The notes beneath the pieces are model-generated. The model saw only the letters and a program-made list of their open reading frames with translations. It had not been told where the DNA came from and ran no database searches. Positions 52,444 to 62,388 of a DNA stretch of 64,000 nucleotides are shown here, one piece after another. The stretch comes from Allobosea sp. UNC402CLCol. GTDB lineage: Bacteria; Pseudomonadota; Alphaproteobacteria; Rhizobiales; Beijerinckiaceae. Each line of letters opens with the position of its first letter. Within the stretch, counting starts at the first letter, position 1. A program made the translations under genes and the position numbers. Location: contig NZ_JQJJ01000009.1 in assembly GCF_000745475.1 (NCBI RefSeq), positions 744,001 through 808,000 on the forward strand. Direction: 5' to 3'.

Positions 52444-53715
52444 ATGAGCCAGCCCCGCCTTCCAGTCGGCCAGGAAGCCGTGTCGACTTCCTCGCTTCTC
52501 TCCACCCGTCTCGTGGCGGCCGGCTCGGCGCTGATGGTGCTGATGCCGCTGGCGATGTGGCTCGCCAATCGCTCCGCGCCGCTGATGCTCGGCCTCGGCG
52601 CCGTGACCTTCATCGCCGCTGCTGTCGCGGTGGGCCGGACGGGCGAAGTCGTCGCGCGCTTGCGGAACCTGCTCGCGACACCGCTGGGGCTGGCGCTGGC
52701 CGCCTTCCTCGCCTGGGCCCTTCTCTCGATCCTGTGGAGCCACAGGCCGGCGGCCTCCTTGCGGGCCTGGGCGGAGCTTGTGCTGCCGGCGGTCTTCGCG
52801 CTCGCGATTGCGGCTTCGGGCCGGTTCAGGCCGCAGCCCGCATGGCTGCGCGCGCTTGCCGTCGCGATCATCCTCGCCAGCCTGCTGGCCATGGTCGAGC
52901 TCGCCTCCGGGCTGTCGCAACGGGCCGAGCTCGGCATCGGAAAGCTGATGAGCTTCGTCTTCAATCGCCCCGCCATCACGGCGCTGGTGCTCGCCGTGCC
53001 CACGATCCATGGTCTCTGGCATATGCCGGCCGCGCGCCGCTCCGACCGGATCCTGGCAGTCCTGCTCGGACTGACCGTGGCCGCATTGGCGCTGCGCTCG
53101 GAGAGCGCTTCGGCGCGGCTCGGCGTCGCGGTCTGCCTCGTCTGCTGGGTCGCGTCGGCCTACTGGCCGCGCCTGATGCTGACGGCCGCCGCGATCGGGC
53201 TCGTCCTGACCATGGCGATGGCGCCGGTTCTCGGCCTTGCCGCCCATAACTGGCTACCCTCGGTGATCCTGAACCGTTTCGCTGTCATGACCGGGCAGGC
53301 TCGTATCGATATCTGGCAGAGTTTCGGCGAGGTGGTGCGGGTACGGCCGATCGCCGGCGCCGGCTTCGGCACCTCGGCCAGCATGGACCGGCATCCGGTG
53401 GCGGCCGAGGTGGCGCCGGAGCATAGGGTGCTCCTGGGCGTGGGGCACCCTCATGACATGCCGTTGCAGGCGTGGGTCGAGACCGGGGTGATCGGGGCGG
53501 GCATTCTGCTTGCGGCGGGCCTGCTTCTGCTGGCGCGATTGCGCCGGCTGCCGGCACGGGAGATGGCGCCGCGCCTCGCGCTCTTCGCCGCTGCCTTTGC
53601 GATTTCGGTCGTCGGGCACGGTGCCTGGCAAGGCTGGTGGATTGCCGTTCTGGGAGCCGGGATCCTCTGGTTCGGTCCGGGCGCGGCCGCGCGACAAGGA
53701 GAAGACCATGGCTGA
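52444..53715 (+). CDS. O-antigen ligase family membrane protein
   Basis: A 423-residue protein with about ten to twelve helices and a Wzy_C domain: ESASARLGVAVCLVCW, RIDIWQSFGEVVRVRPIAGAGFG and HPHDMPLQAWVETGVIGAGIL, which carry the conserved R-x-x-x-W and H-N/H-x-x-x-Q features of O-antigen ligases and polymerases. It probably joins surface polysaccharide. The N-terminus was set at ATG 52444. It overlaps the start of gor by eight bases, although no polysaccharide genes are near. Confidence 0.82.
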   Translation: MSQPRLPVGQEAVSTSSLLSTRLVAAGSALMVLMPLAMWLANRSAPLMLGLGAVTFIAAAVAVGRTGEVVARLRNLLATPLGLALAAFLAWALLSILWSHRPAASLRAWAELVLPAVFALAIAASGRFRPQPAWLRALAVAIILASLLAMVELASGLSQRAELGIGKLMSFVFNRPAITALVLAVPTIHGLWHMPAARRSDRILAVLLGLTVAALALRSESASARLGVAVCLVCWVASAYWPRLMLTAAAIGLVLTMAMAPVLGLAAHNWLPSVILNRFAVMTGQARIDIWQSFGEVVRVRPIAGAGFGTSASMDRHPVAAEVAPEHRVLLGVGHPHDMPLQAWVETGVIGAGILLAAGLLLLARLRRLPAREMAPRLALFAAAFAISVVGHGAWQGWWIAVLGAGILWFGPGAAARQGEDHG

Positions 53716-55078
53716 GTACGACGTCGATCTCTTCGTCATCGGGGCCGGCTCCGGCGGCACGCGCGCGGCGCGCATCGCGGCAGGCCATGGCGCCCGCGTG
53801 ATGATCGCGGAGGAAGACCGGATCGGCGGCACTTGCGTCATCCGCGGCTGCGTGCCGAAGAAGCTCTTCGTCTATGCCAGCCGCTTCACCGAGGATTTCG
53901 AGGACGCGGCCGGCTTCGGCTGGACGCTTCCCGCAAAGCCGTCCTTCGACTGGCCGACGCTGCGCGATGCCGTGGCCAACGAGGTCACGCGTCTGTCCGG
54001 GCTCTATCGCAAGGGGCTCGAGGGCGCGAAGGCCGAGATCCGCGAGGAGCGGGCCGTCATCGAGGGACCGCATGAGGTCCGCCTGCAGAAGAGCGGACAG
54101 CTCGTCCGCGCCCGCCACATCCTCGTCGCGACCGGTGGCTGGCCCTCCTTCGACCCGCCGATCCCCGGCGGTGAGCTTGGCATTTCCTCGAACGAGGTCT
54201 TCCACCTGCCGGTGCTGCCGAAGCGCATGCTCGTCGTCGGTGGCGGCTATATCGCGCTCGAATTCGCCAGCCTCTTCGCCCGGCTCGGCGTCGCGGTGAC
54301 GCTCCTGCACCGGGGCGACAACATCCTGCGCGGCTTCGACGAGGACATCCGCACCCGCCTGCGCGACGCGCTGAAGGAGGCCGGCATCACCTTCCGCCTC
54401 GGTTGTACCGTCGAGCGCATCGAGGAACTGCCGGACGGCAGCCGCCGAGCCCATTGCGCGACGGGCGCGCCGATCGAGGCCGATGTCGTCCTGGTCGCGA
54501 CCGGGCGCCGTCCCAACACGAAGGGGCTCGGGCTGGAGAAGGTCGGAGCCGAGCTCGGACCGCTCGGCGAGGTCGTCGTGGACGCCGCCTCGACCAGCAG
54601 CGTGCCGTCGATCCACGCGGTCGGCGACGTCACCAATAGGGTGAACCTGACCCCGGTCGCGATCCGCGAGGGCCATGCCTTCGCCGACACGGTTTTCGGC
54701 AACAAGCCCTGGACGGTGGATCACGGCACCATCGCCTCGGCCGTCTTCACCACGCCGGAGGTCGGCACGGTGGGGCTGAGCGAGGGGCAGGCTCTCGCCG
54801 CCGGCCATGAATTGCGCGTCTTCGAGTCCAATTTCCGCCCGATGAAGGCGACGATCGCCGGCCGGCACGAGCGCATCTACATGAAGCTCGTCGTCGACGC
54901 GAAGACCGACAAGATGCTGGGCGTCCACATCCTCGGCCATGACGCCGGCGAGATTATCCAGGCAACCGCTATCGCGGTGACGATGGGCGCGACCAAGGCG
55001 GATTTCGACCGCACCGTCGCGCTGCATCCCAGCGCCGCCGAGGAACTGGTGACGATGCGTACGCCGCGCGCGGGGTAG
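53708..55078 (+). CDS. gor: Glutathione-disulfide reductase
   Basis: A 456-residue flavoprotein reducing oxidised glutathione with NADPH. FAD-binding IGAGSGGTRAARIAA, redox cysteines C43 and C48 (GGTCVIRGCVPKK), NADPH-binding VVGGGYIALEFASLFARLG, and the dimer-interface base HPSAAEE (H440, E445). It starts inside the end of the O-antigen-ligase-like gene with GGAGAAGAC as ribosome binding site. Cytoplasmic. Confidence 0.94.
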   Translation: MAEYDVDLFVIGAGSGGTRAARIAAGHGARVMIAEEDRIGGTCVIRGCVPKKLFVYASRFTEDFEDAAGFGWTLPAKPSFDWPTLRDAVANEVTRLSGLYRKGLEGAKAEIREERAVIEGPHEVRLQKSGQLVRARHILVATGGWPSFDPPIPGGELGISSNEVFHLPVLPKRMLVVGGGYIALEFASLFARLGVAVTLLHRGDNILRGFDEDIRTRLRDALKEAGITFRLGCTVERIEELPDGSRRAHCATGAPIEADVVLVATGRRPNTKGLGLEKVGAELGPLGEVVVDAASTSSVPSIHAVGDVTNRVNLTPVAIREGHAFADTVFGNKPWTVDHGTIASAVFTTPEVGTVGLSEGQALAAGHELRVFESNFRPMKATIAGRHERIYMKLVVDAKTDKMLGVHILGHDAGEIIQATAIAVTMGATKADFDRTVALHPSAAEELVTMRTPRAG

Positions 55079-55103
55079 GGTTATCGATCGTCTCGCGAAA
55101 CCA

Positions 55104-55200
55104 CGCCGTCATCCCGGGCCTGCCCCGGGATCCATCGAAAGGCGCAGCGCTCGACGATGGATCCCGGATCTCCGCTTCGCTCCGTCCGGGATGACGCGCG
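55104..55200. repeat. Palindromic intergenic repeat B
   Basis: Starts CGCCGTCATCCCGGGCCTGC and ends GTCCGGGATGACGCG. Arms CGTCATCCCGG / CCGGGATGACG and inner CCGGGATCCATCG / CGATGGATCCCGG pair into a two-part hairpin. It has the same GTCAT...ATGAC frame as repeats A, C and D, 26 bases after the gor stop. Confidence 0.8.
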
Positions 55201-55462
55201 TTTCTGGGACAGCACTGCCAGTAGAGTTTCTGCGGCTACGGTTGAATCAGCCTGTGAAGCGCCTGAATCAGCATGGCAACCGGCGTTGCTATCCGGTTGC
55301 GGGGAATCGGCTTTTCGATCGCGTGTGACGATGGGCCGGGCAGCCCGCTGCAGGGGCTGCCGCCAGACGATGGCCATTCCGCGAGCTTGGGTGTATAGCC
55401 GCCCCTTCGCGCTACCAAGAGGTTAACGATGCGCGATCCCAAAGTCAGGAGCACGTAGTCCC

Positions 55463-56848
55463 ATGTCCGAGCGGTGGACGCCAGAGAGCTGGAGGGCCAA
55501 GCCCGCCCAGCAGATTCCGGATTATCCGGACCAGGCAGCCTTGAAGGCGGTCGAGCAGCAGCTCGCCGGCTTTCCACCGCTCGTTTTTGCAGGCGAGGCG
55601 CGCAAGCTCAAACGGGCGTTGGGCAAGGTCGCGGCCGGCGAGGCCTTCCTTCTTCAGGGCGGTGACTGCGCCGAGAGCTTCGCCGAGCACTCGGCCGACA
55701 ACATCCGCGACTTCTTCCGGCTGTTCCTGCAGATGGCGGTGGTGCTGACCTTCGCCGGCGGCTCGCCGGTGGTGAAGGTCGGGCGCATCGCCGGGCAGTT
55801 CGCCAAGCCGCGCTCGGCGCCGAACGAGAAGATCGGCGATGTCGAGCTTCCCAGCTACAAGGGCGACATCGTCAACGACATCGCCTTCACGGAAGAAGCG
55901 CGCATCCCCGATCCGCGCCGCCAGCTCGAGGCCTACAGGCAGTCGGCCGCGACGCTGAACCTGATCCGCGCCTTCGCGACGGGCGGCTACGCCAATCTCG
56001 ACAACGCGCATCGCTGGATGCTCGGCTTCGTCAAGGACAGCCCGTCCTCGCATCGCTACCAGGAGGTGGCCGAGCGCATCACCGAGGCGCTCGACTTCAT
56101 GCGCGCCATCGGCATCGACCCGGAGACCCATCCGGAGATGCGCACGACAGACTTCTACACCAGCCACGAGGCGCTGCTGCTCGGCTACGAGCAGGCGATG
56201 ACCCGTACCGACTCGACGACCGGCGAGTGGTACGACACCTCCGGCCACATGGTCTGGATCGGCGACCGCACGCGCCAGCTCGACCACGCCCATGTCGAGT
56301 TCTTCCGCGGCATCAAGAACCCGATCGGCCTGAAATGCGGCCCCTCGACCACGGTCGACGGCCTGCTCAAGCTGATCGAGGTGCTTGATCCGCAGAACCA
56401 GCCGGGCCGGCTGACGCTGATCGGCCGCTTCGGCGCCGACAAGGTCTTCGACAACCTGCCCGCGCTGGTGCGCGCCACCAAGCGGGAAGGGCGCAATGTC
56501 GTCTGGTCCTGCGACCCGATGCACGGCAACACGGTCAAGGCGGCGAGCGGCTACAAGACGCGGCCCTTCGACCTGATCATGACCGAGGTGAAGAACTTCT
56601 TCGCCGTCCATCAGGCCGAGGGCAGCCATGCCGGCGGCCTGCATCTGGAGATGACCGGCAAGAACGTCACCGAATGCACCGGTGGTGCGCGCGGTATGAC
56701 CGATGCGGATCTCAACGACCGCTACCACACGGTCTGCGATCCCCGCCTCAATGCCGAGCAGGCGCTGGAATTGGCCTTCCTCGTCGCCGAGCTGGTCAAG
56801 CGCGAGCGGGCCGGGCGGGCGCGTCCCGAGGTCGAGGCGGCCGAATAG
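55463..56848 (+). CDS. Class II 3-deoxy-7-phosphoheptulonate (DAHP) synthase
   Basis: A 461-residue plant/Mycobacterium-type DAHP synthase, the first enzyme of the shikimate pathway (phosphoenolpyruvate plus erythrose 4-phosphate). Motifs: [15 protein letters not shown] with the metal-binding cysteine, [23 protein letters not shown] and [17 protein letters not shown] with metal-ligand histidine and glutamate. CAGGAG lies about 12 bases before the ATG. It is transcribed alone and ends at the hairpin at 56875. Confidence 0.94.
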   Translation: MSERWTPESWRAKPAQQIPDYPDQAALKAVEQQLAGFPPLVFAGEARKLKRALGKVAAGEAFLLQGGDCAESFAEHSADNIRDFFRLFLQMAVVLTFAGGSPVVKVGRIAGQFAKPRSAPNEKIGDVELPSYKGDIVNDIAFTEEARIPDPRRQLEAYRQSAATLNLIRAFATGGYANLDNAHRWMLGFVKDSPSSHRYQEVAERITEALDFMRAIGIDPETHPEMRTTDFYTSHEALLLGYEQAMTRTDSTTGEWYDTSGHMVWIGDRTRQLDHAHVEFFRGIKNPIGLKCGPSTTVDGLLKLIEVLDPQNQPGRLTLIGRFGADKVFDNLPALVRATKREGRNVVWSCDPMHGNTVKAASGYKTRPFDLIMTEVKNFFAVHQAEGSHAGGLHLEMTGKNVTECTGGARGMTDADLNDRYHTVCDPRLNAEQALELAFLVAELVKRERAGRARPEVEAAE

Positions 56849-56874
56849 GCCGCTTCTCCGTCAGACGAAAATGG

Positions 56875-56905
56875 AAAAGGCCGGGACTGATGTCCCGGCC
56901 TTTTT
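56875..56905. terminator. Bidirectional terminator between DAHP synthase and outer-membrane protein genes
   Basis: Perfect 11-base stem AAGGCCGGGAC (56877-56887) / GTCCCGGCCTT (56892-56902) with loop TGAT. T-runs occur on both strands, so it can serve both convergent genes. Confidence 0.9.
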
Positions 56906-56926
56906 CGTTGCGGCAGGAGGATGCCG

Positions 56927-57808
56927 TCAGAACTTCACGCCCATCGCGGCCCGGGCGGTGTTGATCGTCGTCGTCGTGCCCTCGACATCGGCGAAGCGGA
57001 TGAGCTGATATTCGCCGCGCAGGAAGATGTTCTCGGTCAGCGCCCAGTCGACACCGCCGCCCACCGCCAGGCCGAAGCCGTAGACGTTCTTCTTAGTCGC
57101 GCCGACGGGTGGGTCGCCGGGCCGGCGCCCAGCGGCATAACCCGTCTCGATGAGCCCCGTCACCGGGTTGGTCCGGGTCAGATAGTTCGTGGTGGCGATT
57201 GTCGAGCTCGTATTGAAGCGCCCCACGGCGCCGCCGATTGTCGCGAAGGGCATAAAGCTGCCGAAGGCCCAGCCCACGCGGAGGCGGGCTGTTCCGTAGT
57301 CGTTGAGCTTGGCGCTCTGGTTCGTGGCCAGCGAGAAATCGTTGACGGTGCCGTCCGAGGTTATGAAGCGCCGGGCGATGTAGTCGTCGATCTGATAGGC
57401 GTGGCCCGAACGGGTATAGTCCGCCTCCAGGCCCAGTACCGCGTCACCGAAGGCCCAGTTGTAGCCGAGGAAGCCGAAATAGGTGGCGCCACTGTCGCTC
57501 TTCTCGGGGAGGTTGTTGACCAGAGATCCCATGTTGACCTCTTGGCCGAGCGTTGTGTTGCGGAACGCGAAGTTGGCCAGGTCCTGCAATCCCGTGCCGG
57601 ATTTGAACTTGCTGTCCGACACGCCGGCGCCGCCGCCGAAATAGAAGCCGTTCCAGTTGGAGGAGCCGCCGAAATTGGAGGGCGCCTGCGGCATGTCCTC
57701 GATCTGCGAGCCGCGCAGCACCGGATAATCGGCCGCGAAGGCCGGCGCGCCGAGTCCCGCGGCAAGTGCAAAGGAACCGACCACGCGCGTGACGGAACGG
57801 AGGCGCAT
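56927..57808 (-). CDS. Outer-membrane beta-barrel protein, Omp25/31 family
   Basis: A 293-residue protein with signal peptide (1-25, AFAA) and an eight-strand barrel: WNGFYFGGGAGVSDSKF opens the barrel, FLGYNWAFGDAVLGLEADYTR and ARLRVGWAFGSFMPFATIGG continue it, and it ends AAMGVKF with C-terminal phenylalanine. These are the hallmarks of the Rhizobiales Omp25/31-type porin-like surface proteins. Convergent with the DAHP synthase gene. Confidence 0.88.
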   Translation of the reverse strand: MRLRSVTRVVGSFALAAGLGAPAFAADYPVLRGSQIEDMPQAPSNFGGSSNWNGFYFGGGAGVSDSKFKSGTGLQDLANFAFRNTTLGQEVNMGSLVNNLPEKSDSGATYFGFLGYNWAFGDAVLGLEADYTRSGHAYQIDDYIARRFITSDGTVNDFSLATNQSAKLNDYGTARLRVGWAFGSFMPFATIGGAVGRFNTSSTIATTNYLTRTNPVTGLIETGYAAGRRPGDPPVGATKKNVYGFGLAVGGGVDWALTENIFLRGEYQLIRFADVEGTTTTINTARAAMGVKF

Positions 57809-57968
57809 CCTGATCTCCCCGGCAGCGGTACGGTCTGGCTCCGTTCTGCCCTGCCTGGGAGCGATTCATGCCTTGGTAACCCTAATAACGGGTTAACAGC
57901 CTAAGGTTGCAGGCGCCTTATCAGACGAGCGATTGTCGCCCGGGGCCAAAAGCGCCATAAGCCGCGTC

Positions 57969-59309
57969 ATGACAACGTCTCTGGTCCGCTTCGCGCCGTC
58001 GCCCACCGGCTATCTGCATATCGGAAACGCCCGGCCGGCGCTGTTCAACTGGCTGTTCGCCCGCCGCCATCACGGCCGTTTCCTGTTGCGCTACGACGAC
58101 ACCGACATCGCGCGCTCGAAACCGGAATATGCCGAGGCCATCGCCGAGGATCTCGGCTGGCTCGGCATCGTGCCCGATCAGGTCATCTGGCAGTCGCAGC
58201 GCCTGGCGATCTATGACGCGGCGGCAGAGCGTTTGCGCACCGCGGGGCGGCTCTATGCCTGCTACGAGACGCCCGACGAGCTCGACCGCCGCCGCAAGCG
58301 CCAGCTCGCCCGCGGCCTGCCGCCGATCTACGACCGTGCCGCGCTGAAGCTCACTGCCGAGCAGAAGGCGGCCTTCGAGGCGGAGGGGCGCAAGCCCCAT
58401 TGGCGCTTCCTGCTGGAGGCGCGCGAGGTGGCGTGGGACGACCTCGTGCGCGGCCCCTCCCATGTCGACTGCGCCTCGCTCTCCGACCCGGTTCTGGTGC
58501 GCGAGGACGGCAGCTATCTCTACACGCTGCCCTCCGTCGTCGACGATATCGAGACCGGCGTGAGCCATGTCATCCGCGGCGAGGACCACGTCACCAACAC
58601 GGCGGTTCAGGCGCAGATCTTCGAGGCACTGGGCGCGAGCCTGCCGGTCTTCGGCCACCACAACCTGCTGACCACGGCGAGCGGAGAGGGGCTTTCGAAG
58701 CGCCTCGGCCATCTCTCGCTGCGGGGCTTGCGCGACTCTGGCGTCGAGGCGCTGGCCGTCGCGGCGCTGGCCGTGCTGGTCGGGACCTCCGACGCGGTGC
58801 GTCCCGTTGCGAGCCTCGACGAGCTCGCCGGTCTCGTCGATCTCGCCCATGTGTCGCGTGCCCCGGCCAAGTTCGACGAGCACGAGCTCGAAGCGCTGAG
58901 CGCCCGCACGCTGCATCAGATGCCCTTCGCGGCGGTCGCGGACCGGCTCGCGGCCATCGGCGTCGCTGGCGGGGAGCCGTTCTGGCTGGCCGTGCGCGGC
59001 AACCTGACGAAACTCGACGAGGCGAAGCTCTGGTGGCAGGTCGTCGAGGGACCGGCCACGCCCGTCATCGCCGATCCGGCTTTCGTGGCGAAGGCGGCTG
59101 AGCTGCTGCCGCCGGAGCCTTTCGACGGCACGAGCTGGAAGAGCTGGACCCAGGCCGTCGCGGTAGCGACGGGGGCGAAGGGCAAGGGGCTGTTCATGCC
59201 GCTGCGCCAGGCGCTGACCGGCCTCGATCATGGGCCGGAACTGGCGGCCCTCTTGCCGCTGATCGGGCGGGAGAAGGCGCTGAAGCGGCTGGCCGGCGAG
59301 AGCGCCTGA
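57969..59309 (+). CDS. gltX: Glutamate--tRNA ligase
   Basis: A 446-residue class I synthetase: nucleotide motif [19 protein letters not shown] (HIGH-like), [29 protein letters not shown], and the second signature in [12 protein letters not shown], where the usual K-[LM]-S-K-[RS] has G-L-S-K-R. A normal C-terminal anticodon-binding domain follows. Many alphaproteobacteria carry two glutamyl-tRNA synthetase paralogues; this length and motif fit one of them. Which one cannot be told here. Confidence 0.9.
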   Translation: MTTSLVRFAPSPTGYLHIGNARPALFNWLFARRHHGRFLLRYDDTDIARSKPEYAEAIAEDLGWLGIVPDQVIWQSQRLAIYDAAAERLRTAGRLYACYETPDELDRRRKRQLARGLPPIYDRAALKLTAEQKAAFEAEGRKPHWRFLLEAREVAWDDLVRGPSHVDCASLSDPVLVREDGSYLYTLPSVVDDIETGVSHVIRGEDHVTNTAVQAQIFEALGASLPVFGHHNLLTTASGEGLSKRLGHLSLRGLRDSGVEALAVAALAVLVGTSDAVRPVASLDELAGLVDLAHVSRAPAKFDEHELEALSARTLHQMPFAAVADRLAAIGVAGGEPFWLAVRGNLTKLDEAKLWWQVVEGPATPVIADPAFVAKAAELLPPEPFDGTSWKSWTQAVAVATGAKGKGLFMPLRQALTGLDHGPELAALLPLIGREKALKRLAGESA

Positions 59310-59317
59310 TATACCGC

Positions 59318-59409
59318 CGTCATTCTCGGGCCGCCTCAGCGAACCCGAGAATCTCGTTCAGGATAGGCGCTGGTTTCCGAGATGATCGGGTCAGGCCCGA
59401 CCATGACGG
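59318..59409. repeat. Palindromic intergenic repeat C
   Basis: Begins CGTCATTCTCGGG and ends GGCCCGACCATGACGGC; paired segments TTCTCGGG / CCCGAGAA and GATCGGGTC / GGCCCGACC form adjacent hairpins. It has the same plan as repeat D. It lies between the convergent gltX and MHS transporter genes, nine bases after the gltX stop. Confidence 0.8.
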
Positions 59410-59424
59410 CAGAGAGCCGCCCCC

Positions 59425-60753
59425 TCACTCGTGCCGGTGCATCGCCGAGGCGTGCTTGGTGTCGCGCATCAGCGCGTAGACCAGGAACGAGAGGAAGATG
59501 ATGCCGGCGAGATAGTAGTAGAACCACTGCTCGTGGCCCTGCTGCTTGAAGAACAGGGCGATGGCCGGCGCCGTGCCGCCGAAGATCGAGACGGTCAGCG
59601 CATAGGGCACGGCGACGCCGGTGGCGCGCACCGAGGTCGGGAACAGCTCGGCCTTCACCACCGCGTTGATCGAGGTGTAGCCGGCGGTGAAGATCCAGGC
59701 GCCGCAGATCAGCAGGAACGCGATCCAGGGGGATTTCGTGCCGGAAAGCGTGGTCAGGATCGGCACGGTGAGCAGCGTGCCGGCGATGCCGAAGAACATC
59801 AGCACCGGCTTGCGGCCGATCCGGTCGGAGATCGCGCCATAGATGGGCTGCAGGATCGCCGCGAAGATCAGAGAGCCGGCGATGACATAGGTAGTGACGA
59901 TGTCGGAGAGGCCGACCGTCTGCTTCACGAAGGTCTGCATATAGGTGGTGAAGGTGTAGAAGGCGGCGGTGCCGCCGGCGGTGAGGCCGACCACGATCGC
60001 GACCTCGCGCGGATATTTCAACAGGCCACGCAGCGAGCTTTCGCGCTTCATCGTGCCCTTGGCGGCTTCGAAGGCCTCGGTCTCCTGCATATGCCGCCGC
60101 ATGAACATGGCGGTGACGGCGAGGACGGCGCCGATGATGAAGGGGATGCGCCAGCCCCAGGCGACGAGCTGCTCATGCGTCAGGAAGACGTTCTGGAGCA
60201 GCAGCAGCACCAGGATGGCGGTGAGCTGGCCGCCGATCAGCGTCACATACTGGAAGCTCGAATAGAAGCCGCGATGTTCGGGGTCGGCGATCTCGGTGAG
60301 ATAGGTCGCGCTCGCCCCGTATTCGCCGCCGAGGCTGAGGCCTTCGATGATGCGGGCGAGAGCGAGCAGGGCAGGCGCGGCGAAGCCGATCGTCTGATAG
60401 GTCGGGGTGAAGGCGATGATCAGCGAGCCGAAGCACATCATCACCACCGAGAGCATCAGCGACAGGCGCCGGCCATAGCGGTCCGCGAGATGGCCGAACA
60501 GCCAGCCGCCGACGGGGCGCACGATGAAGCCTGCCGCGAACAGCGTCGCGGCGTTGAGCTGCTGCACCACCGGGTCGGTCGAGGGGAAGAAATGCGGCGC
60601 GAAATACAGCGCGAAGGCGGTATAGGCGTAGAAATCATACCACTCGACGAGATTGCCGACGGAGCCGATGAAGATCGCCTTGATCCTGCGCCGGGCGTCG
60701 CTGAGCTCGATCGGGTGCGGGTGGTGCGGCTGTGTCGTGCTGACGTCCGACAT
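59425..60753 (-). CDS. MHS-family MFS transporter (alpha-ketoglutarate/proline permease-like)
   Basis: A 442-residue protein with twelve helices. MHS signatures: GNLVEWYDFYAYTAFALYFAP in helix 1, RPVGGWLFGHLADRYGRRLSL, IIEGLSLGGEYGASATYLTEI and EHRGFYSSFQYV. MHS proteins import small carboxylates or osmolytes by proton symport. The substrate is not readable. It is convergent with gltX. Confidence 0.88.
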   Translation of the reverse strand: MSDVSTTQPHHPHPIELSDARRRIKAIFIGSVGNLVEWYDFYAYTAFALYFAPHFFPSTDPVVQQLNAATLFAAGFIVRPVGGWLFGHLADRYGRRLSLMLSVVMMCFGSLIIAFTPTYQTIGFAAPALLALARIIEGLSLGGEYGASATYLTEIADPEHRGFYSSFQYVTLIGGQLTAILVLLLLQNVFLTHEQLVAWGWRIPFIIGAVLAVTAMFMRRHMQETEAFEAAKGTMKRESSLRGLLKYPREVAIVVGLTAGGTAAFYTFTTYMQTFVKQTVGLSDIVTTYVIAGSLIFAAILQPIYGAISDRIGRKPVLMFFGIAGTLLTVPILTTLSGTKSPWIAFLLICGAWIFTAGYTSINAVVKAELFPTSVRATGVAVPYALTVSIFGGTAPAIALFFKQQGHEQWFYYYLAGIIFLSFLVYALMRDTKHASAMHRHE

Positions 60754-60946
60754 GAAGGCCCTCTGAAGCTGGTGGGAGCGTCAGAAGGCAGGACCCGCGG
60801 GGATACGGGCCGGAATGCGGTCTGGCGGCCTCCCGAAGGGGCGGCAAGGTTCGCTCTTTATGCGACGGTCTCGCCCATGCGTCCAGCGCCGAGCATGACG
60901 ATACCCGGCTGCGCGATTTGTCGTCCGCGCATGGAACTTATGTGGA

Positions 60947-62104
60947 TCAGGGCTTGACCAGTTGCGGGCTCAGATTGGGCGCGAGGTTCGGCGCCACGAT
61001 GCGCACCGTGCGGCGCTCGCCGGTGACGCTGCGCGACTCGCTCTTCAGCCCGTCGCCCTTGTCGAGCGTCTTCTCGTCGACGATGTCGGGGCCGACGCCG
61101 GCCGATTCGGTGCCGGAGGTCGGGGAGTTCTCCGACGGCATCGGCTTCTCGTCCGGCGCGTCCGGGAGAGCGGCCGGAGTCGGCTTCACCGCTTCGGGCG
61201 CGCCGCGCCGCTTGGGATCGGGCTTCGGCCGCGAGAGCTCGGCCGCGCGCTGCTCGGTGACGATGACGTCGCCCTTGCGCTTGTCGAGCAGGTATTCGGC
61301 GTTCTTCAGCGCCTCCGACCAGCTCTGGCCCTGGCCGCGGCAGGTGCAGGTCGCATCGAAGGAGCGGGTGTATTTGCCGGCGTTCGGCAGGGACGAATAG
61401 GGCTGGCCGGTCGAGCGCGAGGCCGCGTTCTGGATGTCGCCGCCCGCGCTCATGCCGAAGGCCGTCGTCTCGCTGCCGGGGCAGAGCGCCTGGCACATCT
61501 CGTCGGCATTGCCGTTATTGTTGGCGAGCGGGAAGAAATAGCCGTCGCAGCTGCGCACGCAGACGGTCTGGGCGCCGCCGAGGCGCGGCTTTTCCGGCTC
61601 GATCACCGGCTGCTCGGGGTCGAGCTCGGGGATGGTCGAGTCGACGCCGCCGGGGCCGGGACCCGGGTCGCGCCCGAAGATCGTGTCGAAGAAGCCGCGC
61701 GGGCGCGCGCCGCAATTGTTGCTGATCGCGGCCGCGAGCTGGGCGCGCCGCTGCTCGAGCGCGCCGCCCTGTGCCCGTTGCTGGAGCGCCTCGTACTGCG
61801 CTTGCAACTGGCCCATCTGCGCGCGGATGCCGCCGCATTGCGGCGGCGCCTGTCCGCCGAAAAAGAGGAAGCCGCCACCGCGGTCGCAGCCCATGGCGCG
61901 GTACTGGCCGCTCAGCTGGCCGAGCTGCACGCCGACGCGCTGGGCGGCCTGCGCAGCGCGCGGATCGCCGCCGCTGCGGCCCTGGAGGCTCTGAAGCTCG
62001 GCGCGCCATGCGTCGCAGGACGGTGACTGGGCGGCTGCCGTCCCGCTCAAAGCCGCCAGCGCCAGCAGGGCCATGCCGAAGCGTCTGGAAAGTCGCAGCA
62101 TCAT
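60947..62104 (-). CDS. DUF2865 domain secreted protein
   Basis: A 385-residue protein with signal peptide (about 1-26, TAAAQ), a helical/coiled region to about residue 130, then the DUF2865 core with CVRSCDGYFFPLANNNGN, MCQALCPGSETTAFGM and TCTCRGQGQ, seven or more cysteines in a fixed spacing, and a long proline-rich tail. The family is restricted to Hyphomicrobiales and its function is unknown. ATG 62104 is chosen because it begins the signal peptide. Confidence 0.87.
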   Translation of the reverse strand: MMLRLSRRFGMALLALAALSGTAAAQSPSCDAWRAELQSLQGRSGGDPRAAQAAQRVGVQLGQLSGQYRAMGCDRGGGFLFFGGQAPPQCGGIRAQMGQLQAQYEALQQRAQGGALEQRRAQLAAAISNNCGARPRGFFDTIFGRDPGPGPGGVDSTIPELDPEQPVIEPEKPRLGGAQTVCVRSCDGYFFPLANNNGNADEMCQALCPGSETTAFGMSAGGDIQNAASRSTGQPYSSLPNAGKYTRSFDATCTCRGQGQSWSEALKNAEYLLDKRKGDVIVTEQRAAELSRPKPDPKRRGAPEAVKPTPAALPDAPDEKPMPSENSPTSGTESAGVGPDIVDEKTLDKGDGLKSESRSVTGERRTVRIVAPNLAPNLSPQLVKP

Positions 62105-62388
62105 CGCAGGTCGGGTCACGTCATCCACTGTCGGAGCAGGCCGTCGGGCCACAAACTCCTGCCAACAACACCCGCCAAACGCGACGGAACTATGGAGCCC
62201 CCGCGTCTCCCGACGCCGAGTCGGCCGAGGTGACGCGGCTTTCGCATGCCACATCCGGGCGCGCGCAGCAATCCGCGGCGAAGGGCGCCGGACAGGTGGT
62301 GGAAAACGCGCGCTTCGACTAGAAGCGCGGGGCTGGCGCCGCGATTGCGGCGTCGGCAGCTCCTTTCGTCGCGAGGCCAGCGCCGCTC

